A DNA stretch of 64,000 nt from Odiellus spinosus. Lineage: Eukaryota > Arthropoda > Arachnida > Opiliones > Phalangiidae. Position numbers and translations under genes: made by a program. Position 1 is the first letter of the stretch; the number at the start of each line of letters is the position of its first letter. The stretch spans positions 30,566,424 to 30,630,423 of the forward strand of contig OY987226.1 in the NCBI GenBank assembly GCA_963920705.1, in the 5' to 3' direction. The notes below the pieces were generated by a model, which did not search any database, was not told where the DNA came from, and saw only the letters and a list, made by a program, of their open reading frames with translations. Shown here piece after piece: positions 35,134 to 47,185 of the stretch.

Positions 35134-36427
35134 TAGCTAGACCCAACCCTAGTGGGGTCTAGCTACTGTATTCACTGCGGCGTTGGCGTTGGCGTCGGCG
35201 TTGTACAAGAAGACGAAATACGTCATCGAATCGAAAAACTTTCGTCTTCTTACCTCTCCGAGTGATTTTTTAGATCGCGGAGAGGTTCTGTCTGTAAGTG
35301 ACGTCGGAAGAAGACGTCATCACCCACGGCTTTTACAGTTATTAGCTTCTACCTTGCTGTAAAAGTAGATCCACCACAGCTCATTGAAGAGCAGCAACCG
35401 TTACTCGCTTGTTAATTTATAACGATCAACGAACGCGTTATATAGTATATTTTGGATTCGCGTCTATTTTAGCCTTCTGAGGTTATAGCTTTTACTGAAT
35501 TGAAACGTAATATTCATTTAAATTAAAATTAAAACAGATTAAATGATTTAACTTAATCTTAAAACCAATGTTGCTGAAACTTAAATTTAATATAAAAGAT
35601 ATTTTCGAAGATATTCAATATTTTCTTATATTTTGATTAGATAAAGGCGTGTTTTCACGGGTGTTCAAGATAAAATGAATTAATAAATTTTAGATATTAT
35701 GGTACGTTTTCACGGGTATCCAAGATGAGACAATAAAGATTAGATGTAAAGGTGCCTTCACAAGGGTATCCAAGGTAAAAATTAATAAAGATTAGATATA
35801 AAGGCGTGTTCACAGGGTATCCAAGATAAAAGGACTTAATAAAGAAGAGATATAAAGACGCGTTTCCAAGATAAAAATGACTTAATAAAGAATAGAATTA
35901 AGTCCCGTTCGCACGAGTATCCAAGATAAAATGACAAAGATAATACATAAATGCCTGTTCGCACGGGTATCTAAGTTAAAAATGAATAAATATTAGATAT
36001 AAAGCCACGTTCACACGGGTATCCAAGATAAATTAATAAAGATTAGATATAAATCCGCGTTCAGACGTATCAAAGAAAAATTAAGATTCAATATAAAGCC
36101 GCGTACACACGGGTATACAAGATAAATTAATAAAGATTATATATAAAGCCGCTTTCACACGGGTATCCAAGATAAATTAATAAAGATTAGATATAAAGAC
36201 GCGTTCACAGGTAGCCAAGTTGAAAAACATGATTTGAAAAACATGATTTGAAAAACATGATTTGAAAAACTTTACGCAACTTCGTGTTTAAAGGAATCTC
36301 GAGACGCGATTCAAATTGTTTAAAGAGCGTTTATGCATGCATAACACGCCCCTGCTATAGCAAATTCTATTCAGCCTCTTTTACAATGTCATGGGTCTAG
36401 CTATTACTATGGGCTTGACCATCTTGT
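35134..36427 (-). mobile_element. Helentron/DINE-like element, copy C
   Basis: This is an inverted copy of the element described at 19424. Read on the minus strand it starts ACAAGATGGTCAAGCCCATA, reaches TAGCTAGACCC, carries only three to four 14-bp CATG-type minisatellite units (36219-36270), then the 55-65 bp repeats. It ends with the hairpin at 35134-35165. It retains the 5' tip that defines where copy A was split by the LTR retrotransposon. A related motif, AAGATGGTTAAGCCC, also occurs at 35003. Confidence 0.65.
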
Positions 36428-37199
36428 TCAGTCTAGAACCGAAACAGTCATAAGCTCTCTTATAACCTCGACCCCTTATTAACGCGTTCGTGACGACTTT
36501 TTCCCTGTATTGCACGACTCTGGAGATATAAGATATTTTTTCTTAATATATTCTAAGAACCTATAGAACAGTGGAAGAGCGTCTGGCACTCGATCGTAAG
36601 TTGTGCATTATTAAACAGTAGAATGATAAAAAATATCCATTGAATTCGAGTTAATAGAAGGAAAGGTTTAAACGTATATATACGTATACAGGGTGTTTTA
36701 GAAAGGTCTGGAAAAAATGAAGGGGTTCTTCGTGGGGTCAGACTGAGTGAAAAAGGTTTATGAACCTTTAGTCTCACGCGCTGCGTTGCGTAGTTATGAG
36801 CCCTTGAAAATAGTCCTCAAAAATACGAAAAACGACCGAAAGGTGTAGGTAAGATTGTGCCTTTGACCATTATTGTTTTTCTATTTAATTGTGCATAAGC
36901 TAATTATCGAGAGATAAGTGAAACAAGGTGTTTATTAACTAAAAAAAAGCGTATCAACATGTTTAGGAGTGGGCAATCATTAACTTTGGTCAGAAGAACT
37001 TGAACTCAAACTGTGGTTTCGGGTGTTGAAAAGGGAATTTTACAAGACACCATTGTTAATTACCATAATTATCAATTGTTAAATAATCGGAATCAGAATT
37101 ATTTACAAAAATTGTTCGAAATGCATTCCGTCAGCGTTGATACACACTTGAGCCCGTCTAATAAATGTTGCGTATGGTTTCGCAGGCATCAATAATCCT

Positions 37200-37990
37200 T
37201 TGACGTAGATCTTCCACGTCACGCACTTCACTAACATAAACAAAAGTCCTTAAGGTGGCCCCAAAGAAACAAATAACAAGGGTTTAGGTCCGGAGATCTG
37301 GCTGGTCAGGCAACCGTTCCGCCACGACCAATCCACCTCAAAGGGAATGTTTCATTTAGGAAGGCCCTAACTAGGAGAGAAAAATGAGGTGATGTACCGT
37401 CGTGCATAAACCACATGTCTCGTCTCAAGGCCAATGGTACGTCTTCAAGAAGCTCGAACACATTGTCTTGAAGAAACGGGAGATATGCTTCACCATTAAG
37501 CCTTGGCTGCAAAAAGAATGGTCCAATTAAATGGTCACCAACAATTCCGCACCAGACATTTAAGCTGAATTGAACTAGGTGAGCACTAACACTTGTAGCG
37601 TGGGGTTTTGTTGCGCCCACTGATGCCTGTTGTTTTGGGGTAAAATGATGTCTAGATGTTGAGCGATAAACCACTGACAAAAGTCCAGTCTGCTCGGATA
37701 ATCCGTTTCGTTAAGGGCTTGGACCTTCTGTAGATGGTAAGGGTGAAACTGATGTCCTCGGAGTATTCACCAGATAAGAACGTGACTTACTCCCAATTGG
37801 CGTCCAACTCGCCTAGTGCTTGTTCCTGGATCTTCGTCGAAAATGGTGAGTACTTGTTCCTCCACCTCTTCAGGAACGTCTGGAGCTACAGCACCTCGTC
37901 CCGCCGGTTGGATATGTCCACCTTCCCTCAAACGTCTGTCGACAGTTTGGATAGTTTGTTGATTACGGAGAAGACTGGACTTTTGTCAGT
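37200..37990 (-). pseudogene. Mariner transposase, minus-strand copy
   Basis: Reading from about 37990 down, the N-terminal helix-turn-helix region (RRLREGGHIQPAGRG, GTSTRRVGRQLGVSH) leads into a DDE catalytic domain (VWCGIVGDHLIGPFF, FMHDGTSPHF). The second-to-third acid spacing is 41 residues, giving DD41D, the rosa-like mariner group. Lesions include a stop in the DNA-binding half, frame breaks near 37690-37740, a TGA just past GGTVA, and Tyr in place of the third catalytic Asp (LNPCYLF). Confidence 0.75.
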
Positions 37991-38579
37991 GGTTTATCGC
38001 TCAACATCAAGACATCAACTTACCCCAAAATCTTTTAGTTACGGATGAGGCCATTTTTCTCGTGATGGCATATTGAACATGCACAACAGGCATCAATGGG
38101 CGAAACAAAACCCCCACGCTACAAGTGTTAGGGCTCACCAAGTTCAATTCAGCTTAAACGTCTGGTGCGGAATTGTTGGTGACCATTTAATTGGACCATT
38201 CTTTTTGCAGCCAAGGCTTAATGGTGAGGCATATCTCCCGTTTCTTCAAGACAATGTGTTCGAGCTTCTTGAAGACGTACCATTGGCCTTGAGACGAGAC
38301 ATGTGTTTTATGAACGACGGTGCACCACCTTATGTTTCTCTCCTAGTCAGGGCCTTCCTTAATGAAACATTCAATTTGAGGTGGATTGGTTGTGGCGGAA
38401 CGGTTGAGTGGCCAGCCAGATCTTTGAACCTAAACCCTTGTGATTTCTTTCTTTGGGGCCACCTTAAGGACTTCGTTTATGTTAGTGAAGTGCGTGACGT
38501 GGAAGATCTACGTCAAAGGATTATTAATGCCTGCGAAACCATACGCAATACACAAGGGATCTTCGAACGAGTTAGATAA
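37980..38579 (+). pseudogene. Mariner transposase C-terminal half, plus-strand copy
   Basis: The inverted duplicate of the catalytic half: VWCGIVGDHLIGPFF, then FMNDGAPPYVS, 41 residues to the Asp in LNPCDFFLWG, and the C-terminal helix to RVR. It lacks the DNA-binding half because only the 3' part of the element was duplicated, so it cannot be a functional transposase. The usual SPDLNP motif reads SLNLNP. Confidence 0.75.
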
Positions 38580-40018
38580 TCATTTATTAGACGGGCTCAA
38601 GTGTGTATCAACGCTGACGGAATGCATTTCGAAAAATTTTTGTAAATACTTCTGATTCCGATTATTAAACAATTGATAATTATGGTAATTAATGGTGTCT
38701 TGTAAAATTCCCTTTTCAACACACGCAACACACGTAATAAACCACACTTTGAGTTCAGGTACTTCTGACCAAAGTTTATGATTGCACACTTCTAAACATG
38801 TTGATACGCTTTTTTTAGTAAATAAACACCTTGTTTAACTTATCTCTCGATAATTAGCTTATGCACAATTAAATAGAAAAACAATAATGGTCAAAGGCAC
38901 AATCTTACCTACACCTTTCGGTCGTTTTTCGTATTTTTGAGGACTATTTTCAAGGGCTCATAACTACGCAACGCAGCGCGTGAGACTAAAGGTTCATAAA
39001 CCTTTTTCACTCAGTCTGACCCCACGAAGAACCCCCTTCTTTTTTTCCAGAGCTTTCTAAAACACCCTGTATATTCGGATTCTATATTATATGCTTAGGT
39101 TCTATAATTTTTAAATAAAATTAATAAAACTGGTTAAGATAATATTTTCAGATTTCTCTAACCCTTTCAGGGCCCCTTTCTCTATATTACTTCGTAAAAC
39201 TAGTCAATCAGTCATTATTGTTTTTTATAACCATGAGAAGGACTCATACACAATAAGTACTATAAATCATTTCAAACTACCTTTCTCCCTATTAGCTCGA
39301 ATTCAGTGAATATTACATATATTTCTACTGTTTAACATATACAATTTTTGTTGAGATTTTTAGACATAATTATTAAAGTTCAGTTAAGCATACGTTTAAC
39401 CCTTTTGTAGCACATTCAGGCACTTTCCTTTCGATCACTGCAAATAACTTATAAAGTTAAAGGGAAATAAGAAGTGATTTTTTATCTATCACTTAAGGCC
39501 TTTTCTCAGTTTTGAGTTGTGATTTCGGGACGCTAAATGGCGCCATTGGTATTTATACTTATGTAAAGGCATGGAATAATAAGCACAGGAATAGAAATGG
39601 GAACGCAATACCGACCCCATCCGAGAGGCTCACCACCCACAGACGGGAGTGTTAGGGGGGGAAACAAAAAGGGGAACTGGGGTAAAATATTTGTGACGTA
39701 CTTTGAGACACATCATTTGTCGCCCTCTTACCATAGAGGGAAACAATATTAGATTTTTTTTCGCGCGTACCCGAAGAATTTCTTTTCAATAGTTTCTTGA
39801 ATAGTGAAAAACGTGGTCCAAGAAAGGGGGTAGAAACGGGTTTGACGTCACTCTTAAACCCCTCATCCCACGTGGCTCTATGAAACCCCAAACTATCTCC
39901 CGCTAAGCGCACCTGGATCTTCAGTTTTCGCGCGCTTGTTTTAGAAAAAGAGATATTTTACACACAAAAAACCCGAAAACTAAAATGTTCAAAAATAGTT
40001 TCCACAGTGACCATAATT

Positions 40019-40212
40019 ATCACAAAACATGATTATTTGATTTAATATCATAATGTGTTAATATATCTTTTCGATTGATTGCTTCTATGCACAGCAAACA
40101 CTTCTGAAGATTTTTAATTGGTTTTGGTACTGGATAATATTTTACTCCACGATTGTACGATTTATTACATTTACTGTAGTTTTTACAATTACGATAAACA
40201 CAATGTTTTCCA
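40019..40212 (-). pseudogene. Orphan THAP-like exon, left copy
   Basis: The minus-strand counterpart of 62470-62663: a short open frame with CVYRNCKNYSKC and YYPVPKP, resembling the first half of a THAP zinc finger (paired cysteines, then a PxP segment). The later C..H pair is missing. It may be a leftover exon of another transposase. Confidence 0.3.
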
Positions 40213-41127
40213 TTGTTATTGAATACTAAAATTTAAAACTGAAGACAGCCGTTGGTACGTTCCGAACCTTCAAATTCCCGATAGTAAAATTATTTTTAAA
40301 ATCTGGATGGCGCGATAGTAGTTGCTTTATCACGTGATGTAAAACTATCTATCTCGAAGATATTTTAATATTGTTTTTAAATAGTTTATTTAAAGGAATA
40401 CTGACAGTTTATTTGAAAAATCGGGGTTACCTACTGAAAATCCAAGCTTTGGTTTAACCAGATATCGTCTCATTTTTTTTTCCAAAACGATATTTAAATA
40501 ACTCGGAAATTGATTGTTTTAACGAAGTATGAAGTTTTGGTTTTTTGAATTCTACTGCGAGGGAGTGGTTAAAAATGACGTAGGTGAGAAACGTAAACAT
40601 GATTGCCTCTTCCCTCATTCCCCGGCTATACGCGTTTTACGAGGTCACCGCCCAGTTTTTGGATATATGTAGTTTTTTGTCAACGCCATCTACTGCAAAA
40701 ATTCAGAACTTCTTAAAGTTATAAAAATGGCGACGTTCTAAGAAAGTTCTAAGAATCAAAAGGTAATTTCCAATAATGTTATAACTACTCATGAAACTTC
40801 AAATGGGATGAAAGACTATATGAATTTAAGTGTATTATTTTCTAGCTCAAGAAAGGGGAGTAAATTTCAAAATGGAAAACGAAATGCTAAAAATAGGTAT
40901 TATCTTTTTAGTCTATTAAATTGACGATACACCAAGGCTTACTCTTTCAATACATGTATTAGGAACTGCATCATTTAAAAATCCATCATTGATCCCAAAA
41001 GAGGAATGGTATGATGATATGGAAAACTGCCCGAAAATAACTAAAGAAAAGATATCTATGTACTTCATTCACGAGCTTGTGACGAGCAGCCAACGGATGC
41101 GAGAAAAGTTTACAAGCCAGTAATTAT

Positions 41128-42291
41128 TTGGAAAGTGGCTGGGTGGGAAAATTGATGTTGGCCAAAGTTTCTGAGGATTTAGTGGCATTGAGAGGTGACA
41201 TAACCCCATCGCAGACCTTAAGAAAAAAGGACCATCGTGCCTGGTTTGTTTCAACACCTGAAGGGACAATTCTTACAGCTTTTTGCACATGTATGGCGGA
41301 AAAAGCTAAAGTATGTAGCCACGTCACAGCATTAATGTTCAAAGTAGATTTTTGGAATTCCGAGTTAGAGAAAGGACCATCGTGCACTGACGGACAAAAT
41401 CAATGGAACTTGGGAACCAAAAGAAAAATAGAGCCACAAGCTTTTGTAGAAATTGAGTTTTCTAAAAATCAAAAAGAAATAGTAAAAGAAAATAAAATGC
41501 CTCTACAATTTTATACTCACGAATCTCTGAGAAAACATTTTTTAAAATCAGATTTAGCCGAATTGGTTTCTTTACCAGGATCAATCATTAATGATGTTTT
41601 ATCAACAAAAATTATTGAAAATCCTATAACTCAAAATATTCTCAGTCCATCAAAAAGACCAAATTTTTCAAACTCTATCGTTCATGGTTCCCACGACATA
41701 AATACTGATGAACCACTTTCATCTGGATCTTTGAAATGCAATGTTTGCCAAAGTTTCTTTAAGAAATTTGTTGATATCGGAGACCGCAGTATTGAAAAAT
41801 TGAAACAAGAAACTATCAAACAAGGAGAGAGTGCATTATGGAGCGAAACGAGACGAATACACATAACAGGCTCAACAGCGAAAGCAATTCCCAAGAAAAC
41901 TACTACGTCACCACAAAATTTCATTAAAAAACATGTTTTCCCAATATTTCGAGGAAATAGTGCAACCATTCACGGCAACAATATGGAGCCTGTAGCAAGA
42001 AACATTTTTAGTGATGAAAATCTTGTACAAGTCGAACAAGTGAGAACAGTGATTTCGGAAACAGAACCATGGTTAAGCGCTAGCCCTGACGGCCTCATTA
42101 GTCATGATAAAATACTTGAATTGAAATGTCCAGCAACACAAGATCTGAAAACCCTAATTAAGAGCAACAAATATGATGTTAGATTGGATAAAAATGGGCA
42201 ATATTATTTACAAGAAAATGGAAAAAATGGTTACTATCTTCAAATACAAATACAACTTTTTTGCACGAAGAGATGTCTCTGCTATTTTTAA
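41128..42291 (+). pseudogene. YqaJ-nuclease protein with SWIM finger, left copy
   Basis: The second protein of ISL2EU-type transposons. A SWIM zinc finger (CTC-MAEKAKVCSH) lies near residues 50-65. The C-terminal part is a YqaJ-type exonuclease: GSTAKAIP, then GNNMEPVARNIF, WLSASPDG and LELKCPA, where E and D/E-x-K acids should bind metal. The frame opens without ATG; a frameshift near 41108 cuts off about 70 upstream residues that continue to an ATG near 40872. The ORF ends early at a TAA (42289-42291) where the right copy has a Tyr codon and continues about 50 residues. The central 26 bp lost from the right copy are present here, so the nuclease core is complete. Confidence 0.75.
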
Positions 42292-42578
42292 ATATTTCAT
42301 AGTCAAATTAAAATTCAATTGGAAGACCCTTACAATGAAAAATATATGGAGCAAATGTTAAAAAAAAATGAGACATGTGTATGCTAGTCTTATGTTGCCA
42401 TTTATTGTGGATGCATTTCATAACAAAAAACTAAAATTGCCATTTTTAAGTTCTTTTTACAAAAACAATTGCTATGTTAATTAGCAAATTGTGATATTTC
42501 ATTGTGATATTTATAATTTTTCTGACAAAGTACAAATTTATTTTAAGAACCAATAAACAATTGTTAAAAATTAAATTC

Positions 42579-42751
42579 TATTTTATTGAATTTTTTGAAT
42601 TTTTACCAGCAATAGTAGATTGCAAATTACATAAAGCTCCGCACACTGTCATAATTTTATCCACTTTTTTTGCAAATGTCAATGGTAAAACTCCTTTTAA
42701 TATTCTATAGTTTTTCAGCTTTCCTATAACTCTTTCAACCTCTATCCTTAC
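42579..42751 (-). pseudogene. 3' end of ISL2EU-like transposase, truncated
   Basis: The last about 57 codons of the transposase found complete at 59294-60127 (RVIGKLKNYRILKGVLPLTF) on the minus strand, cut at the inverted-duplication breakpoint. Upstream sequence is unrelated. Confidence 0.85.
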
Positions 42752-43009
42752 GGACGTATGTATCCCTCTATCTCAACCAAAATTTCATCAGAAACCGTGA
42801 GTTAATTCCTATATAGCCGCGGCTTTTTTTTTTGGCACTAATCATCGTCAGATTCATTGCGGTCCGACCGTCCACTGAAATCGATTTAATACAGAGAAAG
42901 GTAGTGTGATTTAAGGTAATTTGTAATGTAAGAAGACTTTTATCGGGTACAAGTGCTTCTCTAGTTAAACACAGATTTAACTAATGAGAGTGATAAGGTA
43001 TTTGAAGTA

Positions 43010-43250
43010 ATAGAAAGGAAGTTGCCTGAATGGGATACAAAAGGTTTAAACCATAAGCTTGGCTGAGCTTCATTTAACGCATCTAAATTTCTAAACAGAA
43101 AATTTATTTCTTAGACAGTAGAAAGATAAGAAATGTCCATTCAATTCGAGTTAATAGAGAGAAAGGTACCTGAATGAGTTACAAAAGGAATAAAACATAA
43201 GCTTAGCAGAGCATTATTAATTGCATCTAAATGAAAAACAAAATAAATTA
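43010..43250. repeat. Dispersed tandem repeat, two units of about 130 bp
   Basis: Two units share a GAAAGG..CCTGAATG block, TACAAAAGG and CATAAGCTT(G/A)GC. Related units occur at about 36585-36680 and 63240-63420 (ATTCGAG(T/C)TAATAG, AACAGTAGAAA), so this is a dispersed repeat family. Confidence 0.6.
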
Positions 43251-43429
43251 TTTTATAATTAGTAGATAAGCTATATTTTTTTATAGTATTTTTTAAGGGT
43301 AACTGAAAATTTCATTCACCGCGTTCTTCTACTCGGGTAGCTACTCTTCAGCCCTGTAATTTTGACTATTATAATATATTAGTTGTACCCCATTAAATTC
43401 ACCCTAAACCCTAGATAAAGGATTATTGG

Positions 43430-45196
43430 TTAAAGGCCTAACTTCACTTCTCCCCGTCGAAAAAGGGTTCAAACATCTTGAATTTTAAAAACCATTGTGT
43501 CCACGGAAATTTACTACAAATTTTAAATAAATAGAGACGGATACTTCGTGGGTAATTTTATTTAAGAATGTTAATATTTTTAAAAGCTTAAACGATTTTA
43601 AAAATTTTTTACATTGCAAGCTTTCGGGCCGAAGCCCCTTCTCAAGCGATACTGGTGACCAATTTCGAAAAACATTCTACAATTCACCTCGGTGGGCGTT
43701 AACAAAGATGACAGCGTTTTACCGATTAAAAATATTAACATTCTTAAATAAAATTACCCACGAAGTATCCGTCTCTATTTATTTAAAATTTGTTCAATCA
43801 TCTTTTTTACTTCCCCTACTTACCCCTCTATTGTAAGCTCGCTCTCCCGTCTTCGGGGCTCGAAGAGATTATATATAGCTTCGTATTTGCTTGCCAAAAA
43901 CTAGAGAGAATAGGCCGCTTTTACGTTAAACCATCACTCTATCTTTGTAGCGCGTACGATATTGGCGACGAGAAAGGCGATTCTTACCTTTCCGAGGAGA
44001 AATCGGACTTCGTTTTTTCAAAAATAAAGCGTATATGCGTTTCAAATAAATAAAAATTATATAGGTACGCTAAATAATTCTGGTAATGTTTTGGTATGTA
44101 GCGAGAAAATGGTACTACAGAAGTGAATCCGTGGCCTTGGTCATTGTATTAGAGCTGGCGGGAACTCGATTGGGAGGCGGGGGTAAGGTTACACCATGCC
44201 ACTTCGGTTACTTCGGCGCCCGATCGTCCATTATATTCAGTGTTTTCATACTTTCCTGAGTTTCCTCGAAACAGCTCGAGCACCGTGAAATAATTCGAAT
44301 TTGAAATCAATAGGCCTTATTATAAAATAACCTTGGAAATGGATAAAAGAGCCGTTAAAAAGCACCCGTTTGTATTGAAGATTTTGCCTTTTTCCAAGGC
44401 TGGTTCAAAGTATAGGATTTTCTATACTTTTACCAACCTTGAAACTAACAAATAGAACCCGCGTCTACAGAAGATATTGCCTTTTTCAAGGTTGCTACAA
44501 AAGATAGAATTGTTATCGTCTATTGTGAGATACCAAACTAAAACGGATAGATCGTTTGAGAAATGTAATAAAATATCAACTCATGATATAAAACTAAATA
44601 ATAGGTATTGAATAATTTATTTGAAATTTTTAAAGGAAAGTTTTATTAATTTTTTATATATTTAGGTTTTATTCTTTCCTATATATACCTGAATATATTT
44701 TTTTTAAATTATTCTTTCTTGCATATACCTAAATATCTTTATTTGAAACGCATATATTTATTTTCGAAACCTTACCTCCGCCTCCCAATCGAGTTCCCGC
44801 CCGCTCTAATACAATGACCAAGGTCACGGATTAACTGCTGTAGTACCATTTTCTCGCTACATACCAAAACATTACCAGAATTATTTAGCGTACCTATATA
44901 ATTTTTATTTATTTGAAACGCATATACGCTTTATTTTCGAAAAAACGAAGTCCGATTTCTCCTCGGAAAGGTAAGAATCGACTTTCTCGTCGCCAATATC
45001 GTACGAGCTACGTTACGTGATAGTTTAACGTAAAAGTGACCTATTCTCTCTCGTCTTTGGCAAGCAGGTACGAACCTAAATATAATCCCTTCGAGCCCCG
45101 AAGACGGGAGAGAGAACTTACAATAGAGGGGTAAGTAGGGGAAGTAAAAAAGATGTTTGAACCCTTTTTCGACGGGGAGAAGTGAAGTTAGGCCTT
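43430..45196. mobile_element. Large foldback element with about 430-bp arms
   Basis: The left arm (43430-43480 plus 43797-44196) and right arm (44764-45196) are near-perfect reverse complements beginning GTTAAAGGCCTAACTTCACT. The left arm is interrupted by a separate insertion (about 43481-43796). The 560-bp centre contains smaller hairpins but no recognisable gene. ORF 43790-44053 lies within the arm and has no family motif. Confidence 0.8.
43481..43796. mobile_element. Insertion in left arm, perfect 66-bp terminal repeats
   Basis: Sequence absent from the right arm, flanked by TTCAAACATCTT and TTCAATCATCTT, a probable 12-bp target duplication with one change. Within it, 43516-43581 and 43727-43792 are exact inverted repeats. 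The centre holds AGCTTTCGGGCCGAAGC..CTTCTCAAG, reminiscent of Penelope-like terminal sequences. A TIR MITE is the simpler label, but the long target duplication argues for a retroelement. Confidence 0.6.
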
Positions 45197-46409
45197 TAAC
45201 GATTTAAGTTCGGAAATGTGATTGGCTTGAGCGAAATTTGAATTTAAATAAACTAAAGGAAGAATGAACAGGAAAATTTCATTTTTCTATATAAATTAAA
45301 ATAATCCGTAAATGTTTTAAAAAATCCTTGGAAAAAAGTTAACGCAAACTTTTCAATTATTAATATAAATACGATATTTGATGATTTGTGACTGTAGTCG
45401 CGACAAAAAATTAAATTGGTATCTGGTCGTTGAATACTTGTTATCCTATGCGGGTATTCATACAATATCTTGAAATTTAAAACTTGGAATTACAAAATCT
45501 CGGAAGGACAGAATCTCGAATGAATGAAATCGCGTTAGGAAACGATCGCGAATGTACACAAGGGCGATTGAACACATGGGACCTAAATTCGATGGGACGA
45601 AATCTCGACGGGATACAATCTCTAATAGACAACCTTCATGCAAATAGCCCTAAATGCATAGTGAACAATTTCGAATTGACACTTTGTCAAAATCCGGCCT
45701 ATTTATATTAAAGGATAAATGAAAACTGATGTATCACAATATTAGGCTTAAGTTTTGGCTCGCGCGCGACTCTATTTCTCCGCTTTATTATCTTCGGTCC
45801 ACTTTTAAAATTTATTGTTAACGAATTACTCGTGGCGCAATTATGAACTTAGTCTTAAAATAAAGCTTGAAACATACTTCGTATCTCACGGAAATTCCAA
45901 GGCTGCGCCATATCTGGAAGTATTAAAATTTAAATTTGAAACTTAATGTACTGACAAAAAATCAAATCCAGAGGCTCGTTCCACAGCTAGTATGCAATGG
46001 AATAAGGACTAACGCGGAGCGATACGCAGTGTTAAACCTGGCTTTATAGTCCGTCGCGAGACTTGTGGAAAAACCCGGCCATTGTACACCGGCGTACTCT
46101 GCCAGATCAATTAGATGCTTTAGTAAGTTTTTAACCTAAAAGATACGTGTTAGTCTCTTTTTCAAGTCTATTATTAAACTCGGCTTGAGTAGCTGGTGCC
46201 TCGTTATCTACCACGTTTCAATAACTATCTGTTAGCGAATGGATCAAGGTTGAATTATTCAGAACGATGAGGATGGTGGCAAGGTCGATCCGATCCCCAT
46301 GGATCTAACTCATCACTTTTATTGTCAGACTCATTCTTGTCCGAATGATAAATGCATGATTCTGAGCTTTCTGAATCTGATATTTTACTTTTAAACTACG
46401 ATCACTAAA
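45197..46409. other. Intergenic, nothing recognised
   Basis: No supportable gene. An ORF at 45484-45711 is built from diverged GGAC(G/A)-AATCTCG repeats and looks non-coding. Confidence 0.4.
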
Positions 46410-46560
46410 AAATAGATTGCTGGGTAAATTGTTTACCACCGTAAATTTGGCCAGATTTTTCCACCAACCTCGCGAAGGGCAACCACCCAGTATAGGCTAT
46501 GCCTCTGTGGTTGCCTTCAACAATTTGTTGAGAAATAAATATTGTTATTATTATTATTAT
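46410..46560 (+). mobile_element. 3' tail of a truncated non-LTR element or SINE
   Basis: A 9-bp perfect stem-loop (GGCAACCAC..GTGGTTGCC) is followed by AATAAATATTG and a (TTA)n microsatellite tail ending at 46560. This arrangement is typical of 5'-truncated non-LTR insertions. No ORF remains. Confidence 0.55.
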
Positions 46561-46664
46561 AGCTATTACCAGTTTCAGACGCAACTAAAAATGAACGGAT
46601 TTAGGTGCAGCTTAAAATGCATATATCCGTTCGTTTTTAGCTATCTCTGAAATTGGCTATAGCT
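46561..46664. mobile_element. Small foldback MITE, about 104 bp
   Basis: The arms AGCTATTACCAGTTTCAGAC.. and ..CTGAAATTGGCTATAGCT are imperfect inverted repeats of about 40 bp, including TAAAAA(T/C)GAACGGAT. It starts directly after the (TTA)n tail. Confidence 0.6.
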
Positions 46665-47185
46665 ATATAGGCCGTCGCGAGGTTAGTGGAAAAATCTGAA
46701 GAAAGAGGCGAGGGAATACGTGACTTACAGAGAAAAATCTATGTGGGGCGCCATATTGGTAAACGCGAGCAGTCGCATGTTTTCGAGCTCCATAAATTGT
46801 AACGCGATCCGTCGGTTTAATCGGGTATTTCGCCAATTTAATTTTACCGTAATTTGAACGTGATTTCGTACGGCCGTATTTGTCTCAGTCCGGTTTACGC
46901 CTCTGTATCGTGATACCTAGAGAGGCTTCCATACCACTTGAACAACTAAACAGACAATTTCGGGTTCACCTTCGCCCGCCCGCCGGCCCGGTGAAATTTA
47001 CGGGCCCCGTGCAAAACCACCGCAAGCCCGCAAGGACGTTCGTCTATCGACGCCGTACTCGGTTCGTATCAGAGGGAAAAAATATAAATAAGACCACAAA
47101 ATCCTCCATTTTGAGCGATTCGCACTCGTGCAGGTGTTAGCCACCCCCACCCCCTCCACCGCGACCGATTTTAACAATTCTAGCA

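Larger units (their letters stand above)
36689..39069. mobile_element. Palindromised mariner (DD41D type)
   Basis: Tips CAGGGTGTTTTAGAAAG at both ends are flanked by TA. The left arm (36689 to about 37700) is a diverged reverse complement of the right arm (about 37960 to 39069), leaving about 260 bp of unique centre. Both arms carry the C-terminal half of a mariner transposase in opposite orientations; the unique centre carries the N-terminal half in minus orientation. The normal 5' half of the element has thus been replaced by an inverted copy of its 3' half. Confidence 0.8.
38685..42751 (+). repeat. Left arm of 4-kb inverted duplication
   Basis: The reverse complement of 59954-64000 with few differences, covering the mariner arm end, 1.6 kb of non-coding DNA and most of an ISL2EU-like element. 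Identity stops abruptly at CTCTATCCTTAC (42751), inside the transposase gene. At the other side it reaches the window edge of the partner arm, so the true length may be greater. Confidence 0.9.

Noticed and set aside
45484..45711. ORF with acidic and amide-rich sequence
   Set aside because: Made of diverged short repeats, with no homologous motif and no gene context.
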